DNA of 64,000 nt from Alsobacter sp045348435. GTDB lineage: Bacteria; Pseudomonadota; Alphaproteobacteria; Rhizobiales; Beijerinckiaceae. Below, in pieces: positions 6,700 through 15,292 of the stretch (position 1 is the stretch's first letter; each line of letters starts with the position of its first letter). A program made the position numbers and the translations under genes. Under the pieces are notes generated by a model. It was not told the origin of the DNA. It searched no databases and saw only the letters and a list, made by a program, of their open reading frames with translations. The DNA lies in assembly GCF_045348435.1 (NCBI RefSeq), contig NZ_CP157484.1, positions 2,604,001 through 2,668,000 of the forward strand, given 5' to 3'.

Positions 6700-9126
6700 T
6701 CAGTGCGCGACCATACCGAGGGTCTCTTCCTCACCGGCCGCCTTGGGGCGGGGCGCCGAGAGATCCTCTTCCCACTTGATCGCCTGGGGCTGGCGCACGA
6801 GAGCGTGGCGGATCACCTCGTCCATGCGCGCCACCGGCACGATCTCCAGGCCGTTCTTGACGCTGGCGGGAATGTCCACCAGGTCCTTCGCATTCTCCTC
6901 GGGGATCAGCACCTTCTTGACGCCGCCGCGCAGCGCCGCGAGGAGCTTCTCCTTCAGGCCGCCGATCGGCAGCACACGGCCGCGCAGCGTCACCTCGCCC
7001 GTCATCGCCAGGTCCCTGCGAACCGGAATGCCGGTCAGCACGGAGACGATGGCCGTGGCCATGCCGATGCCCGCCGACGGTCCGTCCTTCGGGGTCGCTC
7101 CCTCCGGGACGTGGACGTGTATGTCGCGGCGATCGAACAGCGGAGGCTCCAGGCCGAAATCCACCGCGCGCGACCGCACATAGGAAGCCGCGGCCGAGAT
7201 CGATTCCTTCATGACCTCCTTGAGGTTGCCCGTCACGGTCATCTTGCCGCGGCCGGGCATCATCACGCCTTCGATCGTCAGCAACTCGCCGCCGACCTCC
7301 GTCCAGGCGAGCCCCGTCACGACGCCGACCTGGTCCTCGTCCTCCGTCTCGCCGTAGCGGAACTTCGGCACGCCGAGATAGTCAGGCAGGTTCGCGGCGG
7401 TGACGACCACCTTCTTCTTCTTCGACATCATGATCTCCTTCACCGCCTTGCGGGCGAGGTTCTGGAGCTCACGGGTCAGATTGCGGACGCCCGCTTCCCG
7501 CGTATAGCGGCGGATCAGCAGCAGGAGGCCTTCGTCGTCGATCGTCCACTCGTTCTCCGTCAGGCCGTGCTTCTTGACGGCCTCGGGGATCAGGTGGCGC
7601 TTGGAGATCTCCAGCTTCTCCTCTTCGGTGTAGCCGGCGATCCTGATCACCTCCATGCGGTCGAGCAGCGGAGGCGGGATGTTGAGCGTGTTCGCCGTCG
7701 TCACGAACATCACGTTCGACAGGTCGTAGTCGACCTCGAGGTAATGGTCGTTGAACGAGTTGTTCTGCTCAGGGTCGAGCACCTCCAGCAGCGCGGAAGA
7801 CGGATCGCCCCGGAAATCCATGCCCATCTTGTCGATTTCGTCGAGCAGGAAGAGCGGGTTCTGAGTCTTCGCCTTGCGCAGCGACTGGATGATCTTGCCC
7901 GGCATGGAGCCGATATAGGTCCGGCGATGGCCGCGGATCTCGGCCTCGTCCCGCACGCCGCCGAGCGACATCCGCACGAACTCACGGCCCGTCGCCTTGG
8001 CGATGGACTTGCCGAGCGAGGTCTTGCCGACGCCGGGAGGACCGACGAGGCACAGGATCGGACCGGTCAGCTTGTTCGCACGGCTCTGCACCGCGAGATA
8101 CTCGATGATCCGCTCCTTGACCTTGTCGAGGCCGTAATGCTCGGCGTCGAGCAGCTGCTCGGCGCTGGCCAGGTCCTTCTTGACCTTCGAGCGCTTGCCC
8201 CAGGGCAGCGACAGCATCCAGTCGAGATAGTTGCGGACGACGGTGGCCTCCGCCGACATCGGCGACATCTGGCGGAGCTTCTTCATCTCCGCCTGCGCCT
8301 TGTCGCGGGCTTCCTTCGTCAGCTTGGTCTTCTCGATCCGCTCCTCGAGTTCGGCGAGTTCGTCCTTGCCGTCCTCGTCTCCGAGCTCCTTCTGGATCGC
8401 CTTCATCTGCTCGTTGAGGTAGTACTCGCGCTGGGTCTTCTCCATCTGGCGCTTGACGCGCGAGCGGATGCGCTTCTCCACCTGCAGCACGGAGATTTCG
8501 CTCTCCATGAAGCCGAGGACCTTCTCGAGCCGCTTGGAGACCTCGGTGATCTCCAGCACGTCCTGCTTGTCCGTGATCTTCACGGCCAGGTGAGACGCGA
8601 TCGTGTCGGCGAGCTTGGAATAGTCGTCGATCTGGCCGACGGCCGCCACGACCTCGGGCGAGACCTTCTTGTTGAGCTTCACATAGCTCTCGAACTCGGA
8701 GACGACGGAGCGCGCGAGCGCCTCGGCCTCGATCTTGTTCGGGATCTGGTCGGCGAGCGACTCCGCCTCGGCCTCGTAATAGTCCTCGGTCCGGACATAG
8801 TCGCGGACCTTGGCGCGGCCGACGCCCTCGACGAGCACCTTCACGGTGCCGTCGGGCAGCTTCAGGAGCTGCAGCACGCTGGCGAGCGTGCCGATCGAGT
8901 GAATCGCCCCGGTGGCGGGATCGTCGTCGGCGGCGTTCTTCTGCGTCGCCAGCAGGATGAGCTTCTCGCTCTTCACCACCTCCTCGAGAGCCTTGATGGA
9001 CTTCTCGCGGCCGACGAAGAGCGGAACGATCATGTGGGGGAAGACGACGATGTCGCGCAGCGGCAGCACGGGGAAGGTATCGACCGAACCCGGCTCGATT
9101 TGCGGACGCTGTCTGGATGTCGTCAT
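6700..9126 (-). CDS. lon: ATP-dependent protease Lon
   Basis: 808 residues. The N-terminal substrate-binding domain starts VDTFPVLPLRDIVVFPHMIVPLFVGR; the coiled-coil region spans ~200-300. The AAA module has Walker A GPPGVGKT at 362-369 and Walker B FLLDEIDKMG. The protease domain has the Ser/Lys dyad: Ser684 in KDGPSAG and Lys at about 727 in GGLKEKLLAALRGG. Lon degrades misfolded and regulatory proteins in the cytosol. The frame extends 16 codons upstream, but ATG 9126 has AGAAAGGA 10 bases before it and gives the usual N-terminus. A candidate heat-shock promoter lies about 180 bp upstream. It stands between clpX and hupB, as in most alphaproteobacteria. Confidence 0.98.
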   Translation of the reverse strand: MTTSRQRPQIEPGSVDTFPVLPLRDIVVFPHMIVPLFVGREKSIKALEEVVKSEKLILLATQKNAADDDPATGAIHSIGTLASVLQLLKLPDGTVKVLVEGVGRAKVRDYVRTEDYYEAEAESLADQIPNKIEAEALARSVVSEFESYVKLNKKVSPEVVAAVGQIDDYSKLADTIASHLAVKITDKQDVLEITEVSKRLEKVLGFMESEISVLQVEKRIRSRVKRQMEKTQREYYLNEQMKAIQKELGDEDGKDELAELEERIEKTKLTKEARDKAQAEMKKLRQMSPMSAEATVVRNYLDWMLSLPWGKRSKVKKDLASAEQLLDAEHYGLDKVKERIIEYLAVQSRANKLTGPILCLVGPPGVGKTSLGKSIAKATGREFVRMSLGGVRDEAEIRGHRRTYIGSMPGKIIQSLRKAKTQNPLFLLDEIDKMGMDFRGDPSSALLEVLDPEQNNSFNDHYLEVDYDLSNVMFVTTANTLNIPPPLLDRMEVIRIAGYTEEEKLEISKRHLIPEAVKKHGLTENEWTIDDEGLLLLIRRYTREAGVRNLTRELQNLARKAVKEIMMSKKKKVVVTAANLPDYLGVPKFRYGETEDEDQVGVVTGLAWTEVGGELLTIEGVMMPGRGKMTVTGNLKEVMKESISAAASYVRSRAVDFGLEPPLFDRRDIHVHVPEGATPKDGPSAGIGMATAIVSVLTGIPVRRDLAMTGEVTLRGRVLPIGGLKEKLLAALRGGVKKVLIPEENAKDLVDIPASVKNGLEIVPVARMDEVIRHALVRQPQAIKWEEDLSAPRPKAAGEEETLGMVAH

Positions 9127-9305
9127 GAACGGAGAATCCTTTCTGGTGCGCTCGCGAGGGCTCCCGGCGGGCAACCCGGCGAACGAGGAGCGTCGGGGCC
9201 GCGGTCGACTGCGTTCCGGCGCTGACGCACCCGGCTCCTCCAGGGAAGGGCCTGAAACGTGGCCTCACCTGTTGAATGAGCGAACCGGCTGTTGTGTTGA
9301 CGTTA

Positions 9306-9334
9306 AGATGGTCAACCGACCACCCTACTTCAAG
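9306..9334 (-). promoter_or_regulatory. Candidate RpoH (sigma-32-type) promoter of lon
   Basis: Minus-strand -35 element CTTGAA (9334-9329) and -10 element CCATCTTA (from 9311), separated by 17 bases. CTTGAA and CCAT-type elements are the hallmark of heat-shock sigma promoters, and lon is a typical RpoH target. Transcription would begin near 9298, leaving a leader of ~170 nt before ATG 9126. The spacing is a little longer than the E. coli optimum but within what is reported for alphaproteobacteria. Confidence 0.5.
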
Positions 9335-9355
9335 GTTCTCGACCCTAGGGCCGAA

Positions 9356-9387
9356 GGCGTCCGGCGCGGGTCAGCCCGCCGGACGCC
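9356..9387 (-). terminator. Hairpin after clpX
   Basis: Perfect 10-bp inverted repeat GGCGTCCGGC...GCCGGACGCC, 10 bp beyond the clpX stop. On the minus strand it is followed by TTCGGCC, not a T run. It may terminate clpX transcription or stabilise its 3' end before the lon promoter. Confidence 0.5.
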
Positions 9388-9397
9388 GCAGGGTCGG

Positions 9398-10666
9398 TCA
9401 GGCGCTTGAGGCTGCCTGCTCGTTGGACTTGTCCGAGTAGATATAGAGCGGACGGGCCTTGCCTTCGATGACCTCGGGACCGATGACCACCTGCTCGCAG
9501 CCTTCCAGGCTCGGCAGGTCGTACATGGTCTCCAGCAGGATGCCCTCCATGATGGAGCGCAGCCCGCGGGCGCCCGTCTTGCGCTCGATGGCCTTCTTGG
9601 CGATCAGCGACACGGCCTCGTCCGCGAAGGTGAGCTCGACGTCCTCCATCTCGAACAGGCGGCCATACTGCTTCACCAGCGCGTTCTTGGGCTCGGTGAG
9701 GATCTTCTTCAGCGCCGGCTCGTCCAGGTCCTCGAGCGTCGCGATCACCGGGAGGCGGCCGACGAACTCGGGGATGAGGCCGAACTTCAGGAGATCTTCG
9801 GGCTCGACCTCACGGAAGATCGCGCCAGTGCGGCGGTCGTCAGGGGCCTCGACCTTGGCGCCAAAGCCGATCGACGTGCCCTTGCCGCGCGCCGAGATGA
9901 TCCGCTCCAGCCCCGCGAAGGCGCCGCCGCAGATGAACAGGATGTTGGTCGTGTCCACCTGCAGGAACTCCTGCTGCGGGTGCTTGCGGCCGCCCTGCGG
10001 AGGCACGGAGGCGACGGTGCCTTCCATGATCTTCAGCAGGGCCTGCTGCACGCCCTCGCCCGAGACGTCCCTCGTGATCGAGGGGTTGTCGGACTTGCGG
10101 GAGATCTTGTCGATCTCGTCGATATAGACGATGCCGCGCTGCGCCCGCTCGACATTGTAGTCGGAGGCCTGGAGCAGCTTGAGGATGATGTTCTCGACAT
10201 CCTCGCCGACGTAACCGGCTTCGGTCAGCGTCGTGGCGTCGGCCATCGTGAACGGCACGTCGAGGATGCGGGCCAGCGTCTGGGCCAACAGCGTCTTGCC
10301 CGACCCGGTGGGGCCGCAGAGCAGGATGTTGGACTTGGCCAGCTCGACGTCATTGTGCTTCGTGGCGTGGTTCAACCGCTTGTAGTGGTTGTGCACGGCG
10401 ACGGAGAGCACCTTCTTGGCGTGATCCTGGCCGATGACGTAGTCGTCCAGGACCTTGCGGATCTCCTTGGGGGTCGGAACCCCGTCGCGAGACTTCACCA
10501 GCGAGGACTTGTTCTCCTCGCGGATGATGTCCATGCACAGCTCGACACACTCGTCGCAGATGAACACCGTCGGACCCGCGATGAGTTTGCGGACCTCGTG
10601 CTGGCTCTTGCCGCAGAACGAGCAGTACAGCGTGCTCTTGGAATCACCGCTGCCGACTTTGCTCAT
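9398..10666 (-). CDS. clpX: ATP-dependent Clp protease ATP-binding subunit ClpX
   Basis: 422 residues, full length. The N-terminal zinc-binding domain has Cys15, Cys18, Cys37 and Cys40 (YCSFCGKS and FICDECVELC). The AAA+ core has Walker A GPTGSGKT, Walker B IVYIDEID and the pore loop GYVGEDVE; the ClpP-docking loop IGFG is present. ClpX unfolds tagged or regulatory substrates and feeds ClpP; in alphaproteobacteria it turns over cell-cycle regulators. It is separated from clpP by a 390-bp gap, so it probably has its own promoter there, unlike a clpPX operon. Confidence 0.98.
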   Translation of the reverse strand: MSKVGSGDSKSTLYCSFCGKSQHEVRKLIAGPTVFICDECVELCMDIIREENKSSLVKSRDGVPTPKEIRKVLDDYVIGQDHAKKVLSVAVHNHYKRLNHATKHNDVELAKSNILLCGPTGSGKTLLAQTLARILDVPFTMADATTLTEAGYVGEDVENIILKLLQASDYNVERAQRGIVYIDEIDKISRKSDNPSITRDVSGEGVQQALLKIMEGTVASVPPQGGRKHPQQEFLQVDTTNILFICGGAFAGLERIISARGKGTSIGFGAKVEAPDDRRTGAIFREVEPEDLLKFGLIPEFVGRLPVIATLEDLDEPALKKILTEPKNALVKQYGRLFEMEDVELTFADEAVSLIAKKAIERKTGARGLRSIMEGILLETMYDLPSLEGCEQVVIGPEVIEGKARPLYIYSDKSNEQAASSA

Positions 10667-11056
10667 GGCGAACCTCCACTCGATCGAGAGCCGGACGGCA
10701 GCCGCGCGACTCGCTCGATCAGGTTATGGGGCGCAAGGTGAAGAAACGGTAGTTCCTCGCACCCTGTCCCCAGGGACTGATCCCCGACTGACACCGAAAC
10801 CATGACGGATTCGGGACCATGTCTGCCCGATGCAAACATGGCGCCGGTTGGGGATCAATAGGCTGTATCCCTCATGGGGATGGGCTGTAGGGATGAAACA
10901 GGCGTACAAGCCCCAACGTTCCCGTATCTTACGGGAGGATGGCGCGCTTTCGCCAGCTTTCGGCGCCGTTCCGAATCCAGGGGGCTTGTGTCGGGAATGT
11001 GACGATTTATTGCGACAGGTCGCAATGTCGTACACGCCGGCGCCAGGACTCCCGGA
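10667..11056. other. 390-bp clpP-clpX intergenic region
   Basis: No convincing gene. The gap is less GC-rich than its surroundings in places. It contains the 16-bp palindrome at 11010-11025, a short inverted repeat CCCGT-ATCTT-ACGGG near 10922-10936, and presumably the clpX promoter. An open frame of ~103 codons on the minus strand (10724-11035) has poor composition (many Ser, Arg, His, Cys) and no recognisable motif. Confidence 0.6.
11010..11025. repeat. Perfect 16-bp palindrome TTGCGAC-AG-GTCGCAA
   Basis: Two 7-bp arms around AG, 31 bp past the clpP stop. On the minus strand it is followed by TAAATCG. It may be a short terminator stem for clpP or an operator for clpX. Confidence 0.55.
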
Positions 11057-11692
11057 TCAGGACGGCTCCACCGGGCGCTTCTCCATGACCTGGTCGACGA
11101 TGCCGAAGGTCTTGGCGCCGTCCGCGGTCATGAAATTGTCGCGCTCGAGGGCCTCCTCGATGGCCTTGTAGTCCTTGCCCGTGTGCTTCTCGTAGATCTC
11201 GTTCAGCCTGCGCTTCAGGCTCTCGACCTCACGGGCGTGGATCAGGATGTCGGTGACCTGGCCCTGATAGCCGCCGGAAGGCTGGTGGACCATGATGCGC
11301 GCGTTGGGCAGCGCGAAGCGCATGCCGGCTTCGCCCGCCGCCAGCAGCAGCGAGCCCATCGACGCCGCCTGGCCGATGCACAGGGTCGATACCGGCGGGC
11401 GGATGAACTGCATGGTGTCGTAGATCGCCAGCCCCGACGTGACGATGCCGCCCGGGGAGTTGATGTAGATCGAGATCTCCTTTTTCGGGTTCTCCGATTC
11501 CAGGAACAGCAGCTGCGCCACCACCAGGGAGGCCATGTTGTCCTCGACCGGTCCGGTCAGGAAGATCACGCGTTCGCGCAGGAGGCGCGAGTAGATGTCG
11601 AAAGCGCGCTCACCGCGGTTCGACTGCTCCACGACCATGGGCACGAGCATGTTGTTATAGACTTCGATCGGATCGCGCATTGTCGTGCTCAT
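11057..11692 (-). CDS. clpP: ATP-dependent Clp protease proteolytic subunit ClpP
   Basis: 211 residues, normal ClpP length. The catalytic Ser is in IGQAASMGSLL, the His in RIMVHQPSGG, and the Asp in the ERDNFMTADGAK region. ClpP forms a 14-mer serine protease chamber served by ClpX and ClpA. The start ATG 11692 has only weak ribosome-binding sequence; ATG 11680 (MRDPIEVYN) is an alternative. It lies between tig and clpX on the same strand, the conserved order, and is separated from tig by a strong terminator at 11831-11860. Confidence 0.97.
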   Translation of the reverse strand: MSTTMRDPIEVYNNMLVPMVVEQSNRGERAFDIYSRLLRERVIFLTGPVEDNMASLVVAQLLFLESENPKKEISIYINSPGGIVTSGLAIYDTMQFIRPPVSTLCIGQAASMGSLLLAAGEAGMRFALPNARIMVHQPSGGYQGQVTDILIHAREVESLKRRLNEIYEKHTGKDYKAIEEALERDNFMTADGAKTFGIVDQVMEKRPVEPS

Positions 11693-11830
11693 TCTAGGAT
11701 GGAGTGAAACAGGCAGGGTCGCGGCGAACCGCCACGACGCTCAACATAGTGATCCGGGCCAGCCGCGCAAAGGGGTACGGCCCAGCGTCCTGAACAGACC
11801 GTTTGACGCGCCTGCCGCGACCGGCGGGCC

Positions 11831-11860
11831 AACGAAAACAGGCGGCCCTGAGGCCGCCTG
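11831..11860 (-). terminator. Rho-independent terminator of tig
   Basis: 9-bp perfect stem CAGGCGGCC/GGCCGCCTG with loop TCAG on the minus strand, followed by TTTTCGTT, 20 bp beyond the tig stop. Strong intrinsic terminator. Confidence 0.85.
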
Positions 11861-11880
11861 CAAGACGATCGGTCGAGCGT

Positions 11881-13338
11881 TCACTCGGCCGAGTCGGTCG
11901 GCGCCTCGGCGGTCTCGGCCGCCGGTTCAGCCTTCTTCTTGGCCCGGGCCTTCGCCTTGGGCTTGGCGGTCGTCGGGGCGGCGGCCTTGTCGCCGTCCTC
12001 GTCTTCCGTCATCAGCTCTTCCTTGGAGACCTTCTTGTCCGTGACGGTCGCGGTCTCCAGGATGTGATCGATCACCTTCTCCTCGAAGATCGGAGCGCGG
12101 ATCTCGGCCAGAGCCTGCGGGTTCTTGCGATAGAACTCCCAGACCATCTTCTCCTGACCGGGGAACTGCCGGGCGCGCTCGACCAGCGCGGCCGAGACCT
12201 CGTCGTCGGTCACCTGGACCTTGGCGGCCTCACCGATCTCGGCCAGCACGAGGCCGAGGCGCACGCGCCGCTCGGCGATCTTCTGGTACTCGGCGCGGGC
12301 CTCCTCCTCGGTCGTCTCCTCGTCCGCGAAGGTCTTGCCGGCCTGCTGCATGTCGGCCTCGACCTGGCGCCAGATGTTGGCGAACTCCTGGGCGGTCAGG
12401 CTGGGCGGCAGGTCGAACGTGTACTGCCCGTCGAGCGCGTCGAGCAGCTGACGCTTCAGCTTGCGCCGCGACACGGCCGTGTAGTCGCGCGAGATCGCCT
12501 CCTTGAGGGCGGTCTTCAGCGCGTCCAGGCTGTCCATGCCGAACTGCTTGGCGAACTCGTCGTCGAGCGTCATCTCGGCCGGGGCCTGAACGTCCTTGAC
12601 GGTGACCGCGAAGGAAGCCTGCTTGCCGGCCAGATGAGCCGCGCCGTACTCGGCCGGGAAGGTCGCCACGACCGTCCGCTGCTCTCCGGCGGCCACGCCG
12701 ACGAGTTGCTCCTCGAAGCCCGGGATGAAGCCGTTGGAGCCGATGTCGACGGGGATGTCGGTTCCCTTGCCGCCCTCGAACTCCTCGCCGTCGATCGAGC
12801 CGACGAAGTCGACGATGACGCGGTCGCCGGTCTCGGCCTTCGCGCCTTCGCCCTTGGAGGAATACTGGCGGTTCTGCTGGGCGAGCCGATCGAGAGCCTC
12901 GGCGAGCTCGGCGTCCGGGACGTCGAAGGTCTCACGGGTGACCTGAAGGCCGGAGAAGTCGGCGATCTCGAACTTCGGCAGCACCTCGAGCGCGACCTTG
13001 TAGGACAGGTCGCCCTTGGCCTCCATGGCGGCCTCGACCTCGGCCTGGTTCTCGGGGAAAACGATCTGGGGCTCGAGGGCGAGCTTCAGGCCCTGGTCCT
13101 CGACGATCTTGCGGTTCGTCTCGTTGACGAGGTTCTGCAGCACGTCGGCCATCACCGACCGGCCATAGACCCGGCGCAGGTGGCCCACCGGCACCTTGCC
13201 GGGGCGGAAGCCGTTGATGCGGACCTTGTCCTTCATCCCGACGAGTTCGTTGGTGAGGCGTTCCTCGAGATCCTTCGCCGGGAGAACGACGGTGAACTCG
13301 CGCTTCAACCCCTCCGACAGTGTTTCCGTGACCTGCAT
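11881..13338 (-). CDS. tig: Trigger factor (ribosome-associated chaperone and peptidyl-prolyl isomerase)
   Basis: 485 residues. The N-terminal ribosome-binding domain carries the signature GFRPGKVP; the middle FKBP-type domain runs about 150-245 (GDRVIVDFVGSIDGEEFEGG); the C-terminal helical chaperone arms follow. The last ~45 residues are a Lys/Ala/Glu-rich low-complexity tail (KPKAKARAKKKAEPAAE) typical of this order. The open frame continues 28 codons upstream, but ATG 13338 gives the conserved start MQVTETLSEGLKREF. It leads the tig-clpP-clpX-lon block and lies 126 bp from tRNA-Leu. Confidence 0.97.
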   Translation of the reverse strand: MQVTETLSEGLKREFTVVLPAKDLEERLTNELVGMKDKVRINGFRPGKVPVGHLRRVYGRSVMADVLQNLVNETNRKIVEDQGLKLALEPQIVFPENQAEVEAAMEAKGDLSYKVALEVLPKFEIADFSGLQVTRETFDVPDAELAEALDRLAQQNRQYSSKGEGAKAETGDRVIVDFVGSIDGEEFEGGKGTDIPVDIGSNGFIPGFEEQLVGVAAGEQRTVVATFPAEYGAAHLAGKQASFAVTVKDVQAPAEMTLDDEFAKQFGMDSLDALKTALKEAISRDYTAVSRRKLKRQLLDALDGQYTFDLPPSLTAQEFANIWRQVEADMQQAGKTFADEETTEEEARAEYQKIAERRVRLGLVLAEIGEAAKVQVTDDEVSAALVERARQFPGQEKMVWEFYRKNPQALAEIRAPIFEEKVIDHILETATVTDKKVSKEELMTEDEDGDKAAAPTTAKPKAKARAKKKAEPAAETAEAPTDSAE

Positions 13339-13464
13339 AGCGTGACGTGCCTTCGAGCGTGAATGGAGCAAGGAACGCGGGGCTCGGGACAATCCCGGAT
13401 CACGTGACCCGGGTCGACCCATTCGGGCGCCTCACCGCGCTAAGAAGCGCGTTCGGCGGCGGCC

Positions 13465-13549
13465 TGGTGCGGGCGGAGGGACTCGAACCCACACGACTTG
13501 CGTCACTGGAACCTAAATCCAGCGCGTCTACCAGTTCCGCCACGCCCGC
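13465..13549 (-). tRNA. tRNA-Leu (anticodon TAG)
   Basis: 85 nt on the minus strand including encoded CCA. Acceptor GCGGGCG/CGCCCGC; anticodon stem CTGGA/TCCAG around loop TTTAGGT gives anticodon TAG, reading CTA-type leucine codons; a long variable arm (GTGACGCAAGTCGT region) marks a class II tRNA. The T arm is GTGGG-TTCGAGT-CCCTC. Confidence 0.96.
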
Positions 13550-13750
13550 ATGTGGGCGACCGCGCCCCACCGCGGAGCGCATGCCCCACGGGTGCGGCTC
13601 TATAGCATGCGCGGCGCAGCATGCCAGCGAAAAAAGCCGCGCCGGCCGGCCCTGCGGAACGAGCGCCGCCCAGCGATCATCTCGCGCTCCCGGCCCAGCC
13701 GTGGCACAACTGCGTGACGCGGCGCGACCGAGACGGACTCAAACGCCCTC

Positions 13751-15220
13751 ATGTCTGACAAGCCTCCGAGACCAGCCTCGAACCCTGCATTGTCCCGTCG
13801 CACGCTGCTGACGGGCGCGGCCCTCGCCGCCGCGGGGCCGCTCTGGCCCAAGTCGGCGCAAGCCCAGACGAGCGGCGCGGCGCAGACCTCGGCCGCCGCC
13901 GACGGCATGCCGACCGTGCTGCTGGAGGCCAAGCCGGGCGTGGTGGAGTTCCAGGCCGGTCAGCCCACCGACATCTTCGGCTTCGGCGGCAAGGCGCCGG
14001 GGCCGGAACTGCGGTTGCGCAAGGGCGAGGCGTTCCGGGCGAAGCTGGTCAACAGCACGACCCGGCCGCTGACGCTGCACTGGCACGGCATGCGCATCGT
14101 CAACGACATGGACGGGGTCGCGGGCCTGACCCAGGATCCGGTCGCCCCGGGGTCGAGCGCCGAGATCCGCTTCACGCCGCCCGACGCCGGGACGTTCATC
14201 TACAGGCCCCTGGCGCCCGGCTTCACGGCCGAACTCACCGAGCGGGGCCTCGCCGGGGTGGTGGTCGTGGAGGACCCGGCCGCCCCTGCGGTCGATCTCG
14301 ACCGGGTGATCGCCGTCGATGACTGGCGCCTCTCCGACCAGCATCAGCTGGAGCCGTTCGGCGCGGCCGAGGACCGCGCCAGCGTCGGGCGGCTCGGAAA
14401 TCTCCTCACCGTCAATGGAGCCAGGGCGCCGGAGCGGATCTCCGTCGCGCCCGGCGCGCGCGTCCGCCTGCGGCTCGCCAACCTGTGCAACGCCCGGCTG
14501 ATGCGGATCCGCTTCGAGGGGGTGAAGGCCTTCGTGATCGCCACCGACGGCCAGCCCACGGACAGCTTCGAGCCGCTGCGCTCCACCCTGCCCTTCGCGC
14601 CCGGGACGCGCTACGACGTGATGTTCGACGCCGGCGACGCGGGTTCGGGCGGCTCCGTCACGGCCGTGATCGGACAGGGCCTGCCCCTCGTCGAGGTCAA
14701 GGTGGAGGGCGAACCTATGAGCGCCCGCCGTCCCCCGCCGCCGCCGATGGCGCCCCTGGGCGACAACCCGCTCCTGCCGCCCGCCATCCCGCTACAGAAG
14801 GCGCAGCGCGCCGACGTTGTGATCGAAGGTGGCGCGAAGCCCGGACCCGACGGCAAGGCCGCGGCCTATGCGGGCGATCCGAACCGCATCTGGACCATCA
14901 ACGGACAGGGCGGCCTGGCGGCCGGCGACAAATCGCCCGGCAAGCCGGTTCTGGTGGTCAAGCGGGGCGCGACCGTGGTCCTGGCTCTGGTGAACAGGAC
15001 GCCCTACCCGCAGGTGATGCATGTGCATGGACACAGCTTCCGCCTGCTGCATCCCCTGGACGACGGGTGGGAGCCCTACTGGCTGGATACCGTCATCGTT
15101 CCGGAAGGCCAGACCGCCCGGATCGCCTTCGTGGCCGACAACAAGGGCAAGTGGCTGATCGGCTCGACCGTGCTGGAGCGGCTCGACACGGGCCTGTCGG
15201 CCTGGATCGACGTGAGCTGA
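13751..15220 (+). CDS. Tat-exported multicopper-oxidase-like protein with degenerate copper sites
   Basis: 489 residues. The N-terminus has a twin-arginine signal, SRRTLLTGAALAAAG, ending near AQAQ, so it should be exported folded by the TatABC system also encoded in this window. Three cupredoxin domains are recognisable: HWHG at 110-113, and MHVHGHSFRLL at 423-433. However the second ligand motif, usually HSH, reads GTFIYRPL (~147), and the C-terminal HCH-x3-H motif carrying the type 1 copper Cys reads WLIGSTVLERLDTGL (468 on), with no Cys or His. A working multicopper oxidase is therefore unlikely; a structural, SufI/FtsP-like role is an alternative. The two retained His motifs could still bind a metal. 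Monocistronic, convergent with rpsI. Confidence 0.8.
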   Translation: MSDKPPRPASNPALSRRTLLTGAALAAAGPLWPKSAQAQTSGAAQTSAAADGMPTVLLEAKPGVVEFQAGQPTDIFGFGGKAPGPELRLRKGEAFRAKLVNSTTRPLTLHWHGMRIVNDMDGVAGLTQDPVAPGSSAEIRFTPPDAGTFIYRPLAPGFTAELTERGLAGVVVVEDPAAPAVDLDRVIAVDDWRLSDQHQLEPFGAAEDRASVGRLGNLLTVNGARAPERISVAPGARVRLRLANLCNARLMRIRFEGVKAFVIATDGQPTDSFEPLRSTLPFAPGTRYDVMFDAGDAGSGGSVTAVIGQGLPLVEVKVEGEPMSARRPPPPPMAPLGDNPLLPPAIPLQKAQRADVVIEGGAKPGPDGKAAAYAGDPNRIWTINGQGGLAAGDKSPGKPVLVVKRGATVVLALVNRTPYPQVMHVHGHSFRLLHPLDDGWEPYWLDTVIVPEGQTARIAFVADNKGKWLIGSTVLERLDTGLSAWIDVS

Positions 15221-15236
15221 CCGCGCCCCGAAACGC

Positions 15237-15262
15237 GAAAGGGCGGCCGAAGCCGCCCTTTC
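15237..15262. terminator. Bidirectional terminator between the cupredoxin gene and rpsI
   Basis: 11-bp perfect stem GAAAGGGCGGC/GCCGCCCTTTC with a four-base loop. On the minus strand the loop is TTCG closed by C-G, the very stable UUCG tetraloop. It lies 16 bp from the cupredoxin stop and 30 bp from the rpsI stop and can serve both. Confidence 0.75.
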
Positions 15263-15292
15263 CTGCGCGCCGCAGCGCGAATGTCCAGCGCC

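Noticed and set aside
6703..9225. 840-codon open frame opposite lon
   Set aside because: A shadow of lon; no motif, composition typical of antisense high-GC frames.
10724..11035. 103-codon minus-strand frame in the clpP-clpX gap
   Set aside because: No ribosome-binding site, no recognisable family, skewed composition. A non-coding control region is more likely.
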